Part shown: positions 37,191 through 45,761 of the stretch, in pieces | Numbering within the stretch: the stretch's first letter is position 1 | Layout: each line of letters opens with the position of its first letter | Assembly (NCBI RefSeq): GCF_900113675.1 | Contig: NZ_FOQE01000009.1 | Coordinates: forward strand, 1,016-61,479 | Reading direction: 5' to 3' | From: Pisciglobus halotolerans | GTDB taxonomy: Bacteria > Bacillota > Bacilli > Lactobacillales > Carnobacteriaceae | DNA: 60,464 nucleotides | Made by a program: the position numbers and the translations under genes | Notes under the pieces: model-generated | The model's database searches: none | What the model was told of the DNA's origin: nothing | The model's input: only the letters and a program-made list of their open reading frames with translations

Positions 37191-37608
37191 TTATCCTTTA
37201 TGACCGCTCATTATACCACTTCTTCCAATAGCTATACCGCCTCTGATTAAGCTGCTAGCCTAAATTAGGAAAGCAGAACCATGTCTAGTTCGCATTTGAT
37301 CGATTATATTTTCTAGTTCTTCTTTTTTATGATGTTTTCTAGCGATTCCAATAAGTTGAGTTGGATACTTTTTTTACTTCTTATTTTGCTACAACTAATT
37401 GAAGTCTTTTGACAGGGTTACCACCATAATATTTCCTGAAAATATGTATGCAGGTTTCAGTAATGGTTTTGGTCGAAAAAGTGTAGTTAATTTGCAAGGG
37501 ATAGCTAAAACCTGTTTCTATCACAGCTCTTAAAGTTTGAACATCGCCTAAAACGCTAAGTATAAGAACGGTAGAGGTTCCTGTAAAAAAAACATCTTTT
37601 CCATTCAA
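37191..37608 (-). pseudogene. Remnant of a second Y-family DNA polymerase gene (C-terminal part)
   Basis: Three pieces in two frames match the C-terminal third of the intact polymerase encoded at 38003-39331. IFRKYYGGNPVKRLQLVVAK matches IFRKYYEGEAVRHIGVTYSK. After a stop and a frame change, PTQLIGIARKHHKKEELE then NIIDQMRTRHGSAFLI match the region TQLNLF to DKYGFTAIV. After an in-frame TAG, ASSLIRGGIAIGRSGIM, SGHKG match NSLSQGARSIARSGLV, GGHDG. At least one frameshift and two stops rule out function. It lies directly after yolD, as expected from a tandem duplication of umuC-yolD followed by decay. Confidence 0.8.
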
Positions 37609-38006
37609 CCATCACTCGTTTTGTCTTCAGCCGACAGATCGCTCCACTTCACAAAATCCACGATTTCAGCATGGCGGATCTCGTCATAGTGGATTTTTTC
37701 TTCTTCGACAAAGATGCCTAATTCATCATATCCCTTTATGATACCTGTGATATCTGCTGAGTAGCGGCCATCCAGATCCGTTTCTTCTTTTTGGATCGCG
37801 ATGTGCGATGATTTCAATATAGCTGTATACAGCACCTCATCGATCTCAGCTAAACTCATCCTTTTTTTGGCAGACCAGGTAAAATTCTGCTCCTTTTTTT
37901 CTTCGTTGATTTTAGTTGCATGATCAGATAAATAAAAGCCAGCCCATTTTACTTTTTTCCGGTCTTGGTACTGTCTTAAAATTTCTTGATATTCTGGGTT
38001 ATTCAT
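37605..38006 (-). CDS. YolD-like protein
   Basis: A 133-residue protein of the YolD-like family, which accompanies UvrX/UmuC-type polymerases in Gram-positive bacteria. The family core is visible: KVKWAGFYLSDHATKI near 18-33 and DVxGIIKGYDELGIFV-like strands near 85-100. It overlaps the polymerase gene by 4 bp (ATGA), so the two are coupled. Its role is thought to be linked to DNA damage tolerance but is not defined. Confidence 0.82.
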   Translation of the reverse strand: MNNPEYQEILRQYQDRKKVKWAGFYLSDHATKINEEKKEQNFTWSAKKRMSLAEIDEVLYTAILKSSHIAIQKEETDLDGRYSADITGIIKGYDELGIFVEEEKIHYDEIRHAEIVDFVKWSDLSAEDKTSDG

Positions 38007-39331
38007 CTTTTATTCTCCTTTTGACCGCCATCGTGTCCTCCAACAAGTCCGCTTCTGGCAATGCTCCTAGCACCTTGACTTAAACTATTGGCGTGGACAA
38101 TAGCAGTAAAACCATATTTATCACGGATACTGTCGATGACTTTATCTAAGTTTTGTTCTCTAATGATTTGATCAGGACTTTCAAATAGATTCAGCTGTGT
38201 GTGTGTCGTGTAAGATAACTTAGAATAGGTAACACCGATGTGCCGCACAGCTTCTCCTTCGTAATACTTCCTGAATATGTAAAGCAGATACTCGACCAGT
38301 TTTTTAGTAGAATCTGTAGCCGGAATTTTTATTTGATGCGAAAAACCAGCTGCCTCCTCATGATAAGAAAAGCCGATATATAAATGGACGCAAGAAGTCT
38401 TGCAGCCTTGTTTGCGAATACGCGCTGCGACTTGTTCAGCCATTTCTTTGATAACCGTTTCGATTTCTTCAGGCTTTTGATAATCACGGGGTAATACTTG
38501 ACTGTTACCGTAGCTTTTTTCGCGGATAGCAGGAGCAGGTTCAGACAAAATCGTCCGATCGATACCGTTTGCATGATGATAATGCTGCAGACCTAAAATG
38601 CCAAAAGCTTGTTTCAGCCGAGCAGGGTTCGCATTTGCCACATCTTTGATCGTAAAAAGGCCTAGGCGCTGAAACTGTTTTTCCATCCGACTGCCGATTC
38701 CCCAAAAAGCTGTCATAGGTTCAATCTGCCACACTTTTTCTTCCACGTCTTTATAACGCCATTCCGCAATAAAGGTAGGACTGTGTTTGCTTTCGATGTC
38801 CAGAGCTAGCTTTGCTAACAAAGGATTATCACCAATGCCTACCGTTAAGTAAATCCCTGTTTCTTTTTTTACATGAAGTTGGATCATACGAGCAAAACGC
38901 CAGCGCTTTTCCTGTCGAGACATATTTGCGTTCGGAAAGAAAAGATTGAGCGTTTTAGTCACGTCTAAGATAGATTCATCAATAGAATAGATCAATAAGT
39001 CCTCATCAGCGACGTATTGTCTAAAAATCTGATTGATCTTCAAGTTCATGTCGATATAGTAGTTCATACGAGGCGGGACTTTGAGCAAATGCGGATCATT
39101 TGGCACTTGATTGGCTCTGGTCACATTTGAGATGCCCAATACTTTTTTAGCTAACGGAGAAGCCGCCAGCACTAACCCACTGCCAGTGTTATCGGCGTTG
39201 GATAGGACGACTAGCATTGTTTTTAAAGGATGCAATCCGCGAGCTACACATTCGCAGGAAGCATAGAAAGACTTTGCATCGATCAGCAAAATGTCTCTTA
39301 AAGGTTCTTTTGTATAGTCAAAGTTACTCAT
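38003..39331 (-). CDS. Y-family DNA polymerase (UmuC/UvrX type)
   Basis: A 442-residue translesion polymerase. Catalytic acidic residues are visible in LLIDAKSFYASCE (about 17-29, first metal Asp) and YSIDESILDV (about 117-126, Asp-Glu). The fingers, thumb (FWGIGSRMEKQFQRLGL with helix-hairpin-helix) and little-finger regions follow; the C-terminus has no clear beta-clamp motif beyond QLNLF (about 396-400), which does fit QLxLF. The start is the third of three ATGs, six bases after GAAGAAGGA; the frame extends upstream but across the promoter. It has an SOS box. Confidence 0.93.
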   Translation of the reverse strand: MSNFDYTKEPLRDILLIDAKSFYASCECVARGLHPLKTMLVVLSNADNTGSGLVLAASPLAKKVLGISNVTRANQVPNDPHLLKVPPRMNYYIDMNLKINQIFRQYVADEDLLIYSIDESILDVTKTLNLFFPNANMSRQEKRWRFARMIQLHVKKETGIYLTVGIGDNPLLAKLALDIESKHSPTFIAEWRYKDVEEKVWQIEPMTAFWGIGSRMEKQFQRLGLFTIKDVANANPARLKQAFGILGLQHYHHANGIDRTILSEPAPAIREKSYGNSQVLPRDYQKPEEIETVIKEMAEQVAARIRKQGCKTSCVHLYIGFSYHEEAAGFSHQIKIPATDSTKKLVEYLLYIFRKYYEGEAVRHIGVTYSKLSYTTHTQLNLFESPDQIIREQNLDKVIDSIRDKYGFTAIVHANSLSQGARSIARSGLVGGHDGGQKENKR

Positions 39332-39370
39332 CATCATTCCTTCTTCCAAATGAAAATGATCTTCAAATTT

Positions 39371-39399
39371 ATTATACGAACGTTTGTTCCTGTTGTAAA
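39371..39399 (-). promoter_or_regulatory. SOS-controlled promoter of umuC-yolD
   Basis: On the minus strand: -35 TTTACA (39394-39399), 17 bp, -10 TATAAT (39371-39376). A LexA (DinR) box CGAACGTTTGTTCC (39377-39390) fills the spacer and matches CGAACNNNNGTTCG at 9 of 10 fixed bases. Induction by DNA damage is expected. Confidence 0.9.
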
Positions 39400-39593
39400 G
39401 AAAAAGCATCCTTTTACGTAAAAATTTTAGGCAGAAAAAAAGAAAAAGAGGTGAAAGGGGAACATCGTTTAATCAGGATGGCAAAGAAACTATGATAAGA
39501 TTCTTTTTTAATAGCTTAAAAGAGAGGGGACAAACACTTTTTGGGGTTTTTTCTAGAAAAGGTTTATAGATAGAAAGGAAAAACGCCAAAAAA

Positions 39594-39634
39594 TAAAAAA
39601 GAGTAGTCATCTTCTTATGAGTTGACCACTCTTT
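39594..39634 (-). terminator. Terminator after the 48-residue protein gene
   Basis: On the minus strand AAAGAGTGGTCA pairs with TGACTACTCTTT and is followed by TTTATTTTT, 14 bp past the stop. Confidence 0.8.
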
Positions 39635-39647
39635 CTAACTGATAGGA

Positions 39648-39794
39648 TTATCCAATTTTTTTTACTCTCCCGCCTATCTTGTCTGCGAAACGTTCAGCTT
39701 CTTTTTTACAGGTGTAGGTTAATGCGCTGGATTTATCTCTTGTTCGTGCGCCGGTAACAGTCAAATAACCATGGAAAATTTTGATGGCATACAT
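39648..39794 (-). CDS. Small basic protein, 48 residues
   Basis: A short gene with a full set of signals: GGAGGTG nine bases before the ATG, an open frame encoding MYAIKIFHGYLTVTGART, then a basic helical part with KKEAERFADKIGGR, and an intrinsic terminator right after the stop. Predicted fold is a beta hairpin followed by a helix. I do not recognise a family. With about 20 percent basic residues, it may bind nucleic acid (speculative). It stands alone between umuC and the purine permease gene. Confidence 0.7.
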   Translation of the reverse strand: MYAIKIFHGYLTVTGARTRDKSSALTYTCKKEAERFADKIGGRVKKIG

Positions 39795-40159
39795 TGGTCT
39801 AGACACCTCCATTCATGAGAGGATAATAGCAAAAATACCGCTTACATTCAAGTGTTTTTGATAAAAAAAGCAATTTTTTTTATAAATGTAACATTTGAAA
39901 TCTTGGGTTAATGATGATGAATAAAAATGGAGGAAAACAAACGTATGCTGGACAGAATCGTATGCATCAAAAAAGGAATGAGAAATTGAAAAAGATGGTT
40001 GCTATGAATATGAGTCTATTTTTAAAACTTAAGGAACCTTATTCACTCAAGTTTTTGTTTTACTTGTGGGGCGGAGTATTATATGATTAATTTCGTTGGT
40101 TTAGGAAAAAAAGTAGTGGTCAGTAAATGGCTGACAACTTAGAAAACTGGAGGGTCAAG
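39795..40159 (+). other. Leader region of the purine permease gene
   Basis: No gene is supported. AAACTT-AAGG-AA-CCTT and AAGTTT (40025-40054) form a two-part hairpin followed by TTGTTTT, which may be an attenuator. I looked for a purine riboswitch and did not find its core. Confidence 0.35.
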
Positions 40160-41470
40160 ATGAAGAACAAATTGAGTTCCTATTTTGAACTAGAAACATT
40201 ACAAACAACGGTCAAACGAGAGGTCTTAGCTGGATTTACAACTTTTATCTCAATGGCTTATATTTTATTTGTTAACCCGACTGTCTTGGGTGCATCTGGT
40301 ATGGATGAAGGAGCAGTGTTTACCGCTACTGCATTAGCCAGTGCTTTAGGATGTATTCTGATGGGCGTTTTGGCGCGCTATCCAATCGCAACAGCTCCTG
40401 CATTGGGTATCAACGCCTTCTTTTCTTATTCTGTCTGTGTAGGAATGGGCGTACCATGGGAAACGGCGCTTGCCGGAGTGTTTGTTGCTTCTTTGATTTT
40501 TATGGTGATCACGATTTTTAAATTACGAGAATTGATCATTGAAGCGATTCCTGCCGATCTGAAATATGCTATCTCTGGCGGTATCGGTTTATTTATTGCT
40601 TTTATCGGATTAAGCGAGGGCGGCTTGATCGTTTCAAATGAATCCACACTTGTTGGATTAGGTTCGCTTCATGTCGGTACGACATGGTTGACGATTTTCG
40701 GCTTGATCGTGACGGCTATTTTGATGGTTCGCCGTGTACCAGGCGGTATTTTTATCGGAATGGCAACAACGACGATTTTAGGATTGGCAACCAATCTTAT
40801 CCAAGCTCCTGAACGAATCGTTTCTGCCGCCCCAAGTATTTCTTCTACCTTTTTAGTAGCATTGAGACATGTGAAAGACATCAACTCGATCCAATTGTGG
40901 GTAGTGGTGTTGACATTCTTGTTGGTTACTTTTTTTGATACAGCGGGAACACTTGTAGGGCTAGCCAATCAAGCTGGTTTTATGAAAGACAACAAAATGC
41001 CTCGGGTTGGAAAAGCCTTGGCTTCTGATTCAACGGCTATGTTGGCAGGATCACTATTAGGAACTTCTCCTGTTGGCGCTTATGTAGAATCTTCTGCTGG
41101 GATAGCAGTAGGGGGACGTTCTGGTTTGACAGCTGTGACAACAGGGATCTTATTTATTTTTGGTTTATTTTTTTCACCATTGCTGTCAGTCGTTACACCA
41201 CAAGTGACTGCACCTGCTTTGATTATTGTGGGTGTCCTCATGGCGCATTCTTTAAGTCAAATCGAATGGGGAAAAATGGAGATCGCTATTCCTTCTTTTC
41301 TGATCCTCATCGGCATGCCGTTAACGTATAGTATTGCAGACGGTATCGCTCTTGGGTTTATTTTTTACCCCATCACGATGATCGCAGCAAAACGCGGCAA
41401 AGAAGTATCGCCGATCATGTATGGTCTGTTCTTTGTCTTTATCGGTTTTATGTGGATCTTAAATGCTTGA
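40160..41470 (+). CDS. pbuG: Guanine/hypoxanthine permease (AzgA/PbuG type)
   Basis: A 436-residue purine permease of the nucleobase cation symporter-2/AzgA group, with 12-14 helices. Family motifs: EVLAGFTTFISMAYILFVNP near 20-39, the transport-site region APALGINAFFSYSVC and TFFDTAGTLVGLANQAG near 262-278, and the GTSPVGAYVESSAGIAVGGR loop. The start is the ATG at 40160 with GGAGGG upstream; the ATG at 40127 has no site. Monocistronic. Confidence 0.9.
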   Translation: MKNKLSSYFELETLQTTVKREVLAGFTTFISMAYILFVNPTVLGASGMDEGAVFTATALASALGCILMGVLARYPIATAPALGINAFFSYSVCVGMGVPWETALAGVFVASLIFMVITIFKLRELIIEAIPADLKYAISGGIGLFIAFIGLSEGGLIVSNESTLVGLGSLHVGTTWLTIFGLIVTAILMVRRVPGGIFIGMATTTILGLATNLIQAPERIVSAAPSISSTFLVALRHVKDINSIQLWVVVLTFLLVTFFDTAGTLVGLANQAGFMKDNKMPRVGKALASDSTAMLAGSLLGTSPVGAYVESSAGIAVGGRSGLTAVTTGILFIFGLFFSPLLSVVTPQVTAPALIIVGVLMAHSLSQIEWGKMEIAIPSFLILIGMPLTYSIADGIALGFIFYPITMIAAKRGKEVSPIMYGLFFVFIGFMWILNA

Positions 41471-41480
41471 TAACCATTCG

Positions 41481-41516
41481 AAAAAACGAGCGTAGTTTAT
41501 GATGCGCTCGTTTTTT
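41481..41516. terminator. Bidirectional terminator
   Basis: AAAAAACGAGCG (41481-41492) and CGCTCGTTTTTT (41505-41516) are perfectly complementary. Shared by the convergent pbuG and sugar kinase genes. Confidence 0.92.
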
Positions 41517-41535
41517 CTGTCTTCTTTTTATTAGA

Positions 41536-42459
41536 TTAAGTCAGGGTTTGAATAGTGACTTTCTTTTGCAATTTGCGAGCTGCTTTGATGCTGAAAGTTG
41601 TACTGTCGCTGTATTGAATATGATCAGCTGCACATGCACTAGCAAGGGACAAACATTCTTTTAACGGTTTTTTGAGTGAAAAGCTTGCCAAAAAGGTTCC
41701 TACAAAACAATCGCCGGCTCCGGTATCATTGACAAGTCCTACGATCGGTGTACTGACTTGCAGCAATTCACCAGCATGACTGCAGATGCTGCCATCTTTT
41801 CCAAGAGAAACGATCACGTAATCGATTTTTTTAGATAGTTCTCTGAGACGATCTAAAAAGTTTGCTTCAGAGGGAATCAATTCCTGAATTTCAAAACGGT
41901 TAGGCTTGATAAAATTCACACCGATTTCAACGGCTTTTTTTAAAGCTTCTCCTGAAAGATCGCAAGCAATAAAACAGCCGATTTTCTTTAACCGATTTAA
42001 CAAGTCTTCTAAATCATTGAGCTCAAATCCAGGCGGCAAAGAGCCGGCAATCAATACAATATCATCTTTTTGTACCTTTGATTCTATTTTTTCATAGAGC
42101 AGTTCACTGTCATAGTCTGTGACTCTAAAGCCTTTTTCTGTGATCAAGATGCTTCCGCCGACCTCTGCTTCTAAAATGACATAACTTTCTCGTGTTGCTT
42201 TGCCATAAACTTCTACAAAATCATGTTGAATGTCTTTGTCAGCAAGGATCTTTTCTAATTTATTTTCATTGGTGGTTCCACAAAAGCCTAATGCTTGGTT
42301 TTTGACTTTCTGTTGATTCATGGCATAAGAACCGTGATGTCCCTTGCCGCCAATATCATACGCTATTTTTTCCAGTCGATTGTTTTTTCCTTTTGTCAAA
42401 GTTCCTTCAAGAAACAGCAGCCGATCGATCGTAGGATTCAAGGTAACGGTATAGATCAT
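41536..42459 (-). CDS. PfkB-family sugar-phosphate kinase (1-phosphofructokinase/LacC-like)
   Basis: A 307-residue ribokinase-fold kinase. TLNPTIDR opens the sequence and VNDTGAGDCFVGTFLAS (about 246-262) holds the catalytic Asp and anion hole, as in FruK and tagatose-6-phosphate kinase. The substrate-binding GGKG motif is followed by HHGSYAMNQQ instead of the usual INVARVL, so the substrate may differ. AAAGGAG precedes the ATG at 42459; the upstream frame lacks a binding site. No PTS genes are next to it, which leaves the substrate open. Confidence 0.8.
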   Translation of the reverse strand: MIYTVTLNPTIDRLLFLEGTLTKGKNNRLEKIAYDIGGKGHHGSYAMNQQKVKNQALGFCGTTNENKLEKILADKDIQHDFVEVYGKATRESYVILEAEVGGSILITEKGFRVTDYDSELLYEKIESKVQKDDIVLIAGSLPPGFELNDLEDLLNRLKKIGCFIACDLSGEALKKAVEIGVNFIKPNRFEIQELIPSEANFLDRLRELSKKIDYVIVSLGKDGSICSHAGELLQVSTPIVGLVNDTGAGDCFVGTFLASFSLKKPLKECLSLASACAADHIQYSDSTTFSIKAARKLQKKVTIQTLT

Positions 42460-42551
42460 GTTTGCAACTCCTTTCGCTTTCATTCTTTTATGATGATTGT
42501 AGCACTCTTTCAGTAAACTTACAGTTAATTGCCATTGAGAGGTGCACATAG

Positions 42552-42595
42552 AAAAGACCTGGCGCAGATAGTCATGTATCTGCGCCAGGTCTTTT
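42552..42595. terminator. Strong bidirectional terminator
   Basis: AAAAGACCTGGCGCAGAT (42552-42569) is perfectly complementary to ATCTGCGCCAGGTCTTTT (42578-42595). It ends the PH-domain gene on the minus strand. Confidence 0.92.
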
Positions 42596-42645
42596 AAATG
42601 ATATTCGTTTCAAAACATAAAACTAGGGTAATGTTTGGCTGCCTT

Positions 42646-43026
42646 CTATCTCAAAACAGCTGCAGCAAGCGCTTTTTGTATCGTAACGATATGTTTATCT
42701 TTTCTAAATTGGAGACTGACTGAAGGTTCTACAGCGCTGGAGATCCAGATGTGCAGCTCAGCTTCTAAATCAAAATGTCCTGATGTTTCAACGCTAAAAC
42801 GAGAAATAGATTTGTACGGCAAACTTTTATATTCCGTCTTTTTGCCCGTCATGCCTTGCTTGTCGACTAGGATCAAGCGTTTATTAGTAAATACCATTAA
42901 ATCGCGCACAAGAACAAAAGATAAATCAACTTCCTCCCCTGGAATCAATACATCTGCCAATTCTTTTTCTGTAGCTGCAATTGATTTATCATTTGCATTG
43001 CCCATTAAACCGTCGAATAGACCCAT
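42646..43026 (-). CDS. Bacterial PH-domain protein (bPH_1)
   Basis: A 126-residue single-domain protein of the bacterial pleckstrin-homology type. The pattern DVLIPGEEVDLSFVLVRDLMVFTNKRLILVD (start near 26) followed by KTEYKSLPYKSISRFSVET is characteristic of the family. No membrane segment is present. AAAGGAG lies before the ATG. Cytoplasmic, function unknown. Monocistronic. Confidence 0.82.
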   Translation of the reverse strand: MGLFDGLMGNANDKSIAATEKELADVLIPGEEVDLSFVLVRDLMVFTNKRLILVDKQGMTGKKTEYKSLPYKSISRFSVETSGHFDLEAELHIWISSAVEPSVSLQFRKDKHIVTIQKALAAAVLR

Positions 43027-43244
43027 TTAACATTCTCCTTTAAACCATTGTGATTTGTTCATTATACCAAATAAAAAGCAATGATGCATCAGAGCCAAAA
43101 GAGCTGCCGGGACGATTAAAGACAAAGCCTTCAACGAGAAAATATTTGCAAAACAATGAAGGATGAATCGAAAGCAGTGCATTATTTTTACAAAAGAAAA
43201 AAGTTGGTATACGATGGAGATAAAAGAAGATAAAGGAGAATGAA

Positions 43245-44057
43245 ATGATGGAAACAATCACCTTAAACAATGGATCAACGATGCCGCTGATTGGGACAGG
43301 CACGAACACGTATGGAAAAGAAGGCAACCAATACAGAGGAGAATTGAATGGCGATTTCAGTGCGTTATCGTCTGCTATTCAAGTTGGTTATCGTTTGATC
43401 GACACAGCTATCTCTTATCGAAACGAAGCCGGTGTCGGAAAAACAGTTCATGACAGCGGAGTAGAGCGTAGTGAATTTTTCCTAACGACTAAAATTCCGG
43501 TGCAAGATGAGTATATCGGTTCAGCGGAATCAGTAGAACAGACTGTTTTGCAAAGCTTGAAAAATTTGCAAACAGATTATATTGATCTGTATTTGATTCA
43601 TCATCCGATCGAAGATAAAGGGAAACTCAAACAAACGTGGCAAGTATTGGAATCTTTTGTTGACCAAGGTAAACTCAAAGCCATCGGAGTATCTAATTTT
43701 GATATCGAGCTGTTAGAAACTCTTAAATCTTTCGCCCGTATCCAACCTGCCGTTAATCAGATCGAATCCAATCCGCATACTTGGAATGACGAGCTCATTG
43801 ATTACTTGTTTGCACATAATATTCAGCCTGAAGCATGGGGACCACTCAGCAAAGTAACGGAAGACCAAGAATCCGCCTTAGCAAAAATAGGCGAGAAATA
43901 TGGGAAAAATTGGGGACAAGTGTTATTGCGTTATCAAGTTCAAAGAGGTGTAGTGGTCATACCAAAATCACACAATGCTAAGCGACAAACATTAAACTTA
44001 GAGCTATTTGACTTTACACTGACAACGGATGAAATGGCAGAAATCAAATCTCTTTAA
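43245..44057 (+). CDS. Aldo/keto reductase
   Basis: A 270-residue NADPH-dependent TIM-barrel reductase. The catalytic tetrad is visible: Asp and Tyr in LIDTAISYRNE (about 46-56), Lys in LTTKIPV (about 78) and His in YLIHHP (about 114). The cofactor motif VVIPKSHNAKR is near the C-terminus. The family acts on carbonyls such as methylglyoxal; the substrate is not defined. The gene opens ATGATG after AAAGGAG. A uracil-DNA glycosylase-like gene follows 56 bp later. Confidence 0.88.
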   Translation: MMETITLNNGSTMPLIGTGTNTYGKEGNQYRGELNGDFSALSSAIQVGYRLIDTAISYRNEAGVGKTVHDSGVERSEFFLTTKIPVQDEYIGSAESVEQTVLQSLKNLQTDYIDLYLIHHPIEDKGKLKQTWQVLESFVDQGKLKAIGVSNFDIELLETLKSFARIQPAVNQIESNPHTWNDELIDYLFAHNIQPEAWGPLSKVTEDQESALAKIGEKYGKNWGQVLLRYQVQRGVVVIPKSHNAKRQTLNLELFDFTLTTDEMAEIKSL

Positions 44058-44113
44058 AGAAGAGACTTTTGCAGGATAAAAGTCAAATCAACAGACACAG
44101 AAGGATAGATGAA

Positions 44114-44770
44114 ATGGAAGAAAAACTTGTAGCATTTGTAGAAGCATTGGCCACGACAGAAGTTACGCCTAACGTATACAACCAATACGCATATGGCAAT
44201 CCTGAAAATGCCATTAGAAGAGACAACTTGCTGATTTATTTAAGGCAAATGGCAAAGCTGGAACCGAAAATGATACTAGTAGGAGAAGCGCCAGGCTATA
44301 GGGGCAGCCGATTAACAGGCGTGCCGTTTACGAGTGAGTATTTGCTGATGAACAATATGGAAGGTTTAACTTTATTTGGAAAGGAACACGGTTACCGGTT
44401 AGTTGCAGAAAAAGAGAAGTTGTTAAAGGAAGCGACGGCTACGATCATTTGGAACACGCTTTTAGAAGAGGATCTTTTATTTTTATCGTGGAATGCTTTT
44501 CCTTTTCATCCGCATAAAAAAGAGCAGTCTAAAAGCAACCGCACACCGTTACAGAAAGAGCTATTGATCGGACAAAAACCGCTTTTGCAGCTCATTGATT
44601 TATTTAACATTGAGCAAGTCGTTGCGATGGGGAATAAGGCAAATGACAGCCTCCAAACATTAGGCATCAGCTGTCAAAAAGTCCGGCATCCTGCTCAAGG
44701 AGGAAAAAATAAGTTTGTCCAAGGGATCAAGCAAATAAAAGAAGAGATGGATGCGCAGCTTAAAAAGTAA
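44114..44770 (+). CDS. Uracil-DNA glycosylase superfamily protein
   Basis: A 218-residue protein of the uracil-DNA glycosylase fold. ILVGEAPGYRGSRLTGVPFT (about 56-75) is the uracil-binding and catalytic motif in GEAPG form, and VRHPAQGGKNKF near 195-206 corresponds to the HPS-type DNA-intercalation motif. No iron-sulfur Cys cluster is visible, so it is not a classic family 4 enzyme; the activity is uncertain. The ATG at 44114 follows AAGGATAGA; an upstream ATG at 44069 has no site. Confidence 0.72.
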   Translation: MEEKLVAFVEALATTEVTPNVYNQYAYGNPENAIRRDNLLIYLRQMAKLEPKMILVGEAPGYRGSRLTGVPFTSEYLLMNNMEGLTLFGKEHGYRLVAEKEKLLKEATATIIWNTLLEEDLLFLSWNAFPFHPHKKEQSKSNRTPLQKELLIGQKPLLQLIDLFNIEQVVAMGNKANDSLQTLGISCQKVRHPAQGGKNKFVQGIKQIKEEMDAQLKK

Positions 44771-44866
44771 AGAGGAGAGCTAAGAAATTAAGCGCCTCTT
44801 TTCTTATGCGATCTAGGCAAGAGAAGATGCGGTCTTATCAAATGAAGCTTATAAGGGGGAAAGTGC

Positions 44867-45580
44867 ATGTCAAAGAACTATCAGATAGATGAATTGAGTC
44901 AGCTGATCGATCATACAAATTTAAAACCATTTGCTGATCATGCCGCTATAGCTCAGTTATGCCAAGAAGCAAAGGAACACCATTTCAAAATGGTGGCGAT
45001 CAACCAAGCACAGACCGCTTTTTGTAAACAACAATTAGAAGAAACGGACATTCATGTGGGAGCAGCCATTGCTTTTCCACTCGGACAGACGACGATTGAA
45101 GCGAAAGTATTTGAAACGAAAAACGCGATCAAAAATGGTGCCGATGAGATCGACTATGTGGTCAATCTAACAGAAGTGAAAGAAAAGAATGACGCTGCTG
45201 TGAAGGATGAAATGGCACAAATTGTTTCTATTTGCCGAACGCATCACGTCATCTCTAAAGTGATCTTCGAAAATGCGTATTTAACAAAAGAAGAAATTAT
45301 CAGGCTGAGCGAGATCGCTAAAGAAGTTCAACCTGATTTCATTAAAACCTCTACTGGTTTTGCTCTCAGCGGCGCAACCACGGAAGATGTTAAACTCATG
45401 AAAGATACAGTTGGTCCGAATGTTAAAGTTAAAGCAGCTGGCGGCATACGAGACGCTGTAACCTTTATCGATATGCTGAAAAGCGGCGCTGAACGGATCG
45501 GCACGAGCTCGGGGATTGCCATTATAGAAGAACTGAAAGAATACATGAGACAAAACGGTGTAGATGAAATAGAGATTTGA
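44867..45580 (+). CDS. deoC: Deoxyribose-phosphate aldolase
   Basis: A 237-residue class I aldolase (2-deoxyribose-5-phosphate to glyceraldehyde-3-phosphate and acetaldehyde). The Schiff-base lysine is in DFIKTSTGF (about 155) and the second active-site Lys in [10 protein letters not shown] (about 185). [10 protein letters not shown] near the N-terminus is the family signature. AAGGGGG precedes the ATG. It is not in a deo operon here; the next gene, 182 bp on, is unrelated. Confidence 0.93.
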   Translation: MSKNYQIDELSQLIDHTNLKPFADHAAIAQLCQEAKEHHFKMVAINQAQTAFCKQQLEETDIHVGAAIAFPLGQTTIEAKVFETKNAIKNGADEIDYVVNLTEVKEKNDAAVKDEMAQIVSICRTHHVISKVIFENAYLTKEEIIRLSEIAKEVQPDFIKTSTGFALSGATTEDVKLMKDTVGPNVKVKAAGGIRDAVTFIDMLKSGAERIGTSSGIAIIEELKEYMRQNGVDEIEI

Positions 45581-45761
45581 GCGTTTGATTGATGGACTTG
45601 TGAAGATAAAACGATGTTCAAGCAAAGGGGAGATATCGAAAAGACGAGGAGCAGTTGAAAGTTTATCTGAAATCACGCATAATAGAATTTGGCACTAAAA
45701 TGCTGGAGCAAGAAAGCAGCCGGCAAAAAATACGATGAGGCCAGATAAAGGAGACCTAATC

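Noticed and set aside
39217-39495. 92-residue plus-strand ORF over the umuC start and promoter
   Set aside because: It lies antisense to the polymerase N-terminus and the SOS promoter, and has no family resemblance.
39795-40159. Purine riboswitch upstream of pbuG
   Set aside because: The conserved junction and loop-loop sequences of purine riboswitches were not found; only a possible attenuator hairpin is present.
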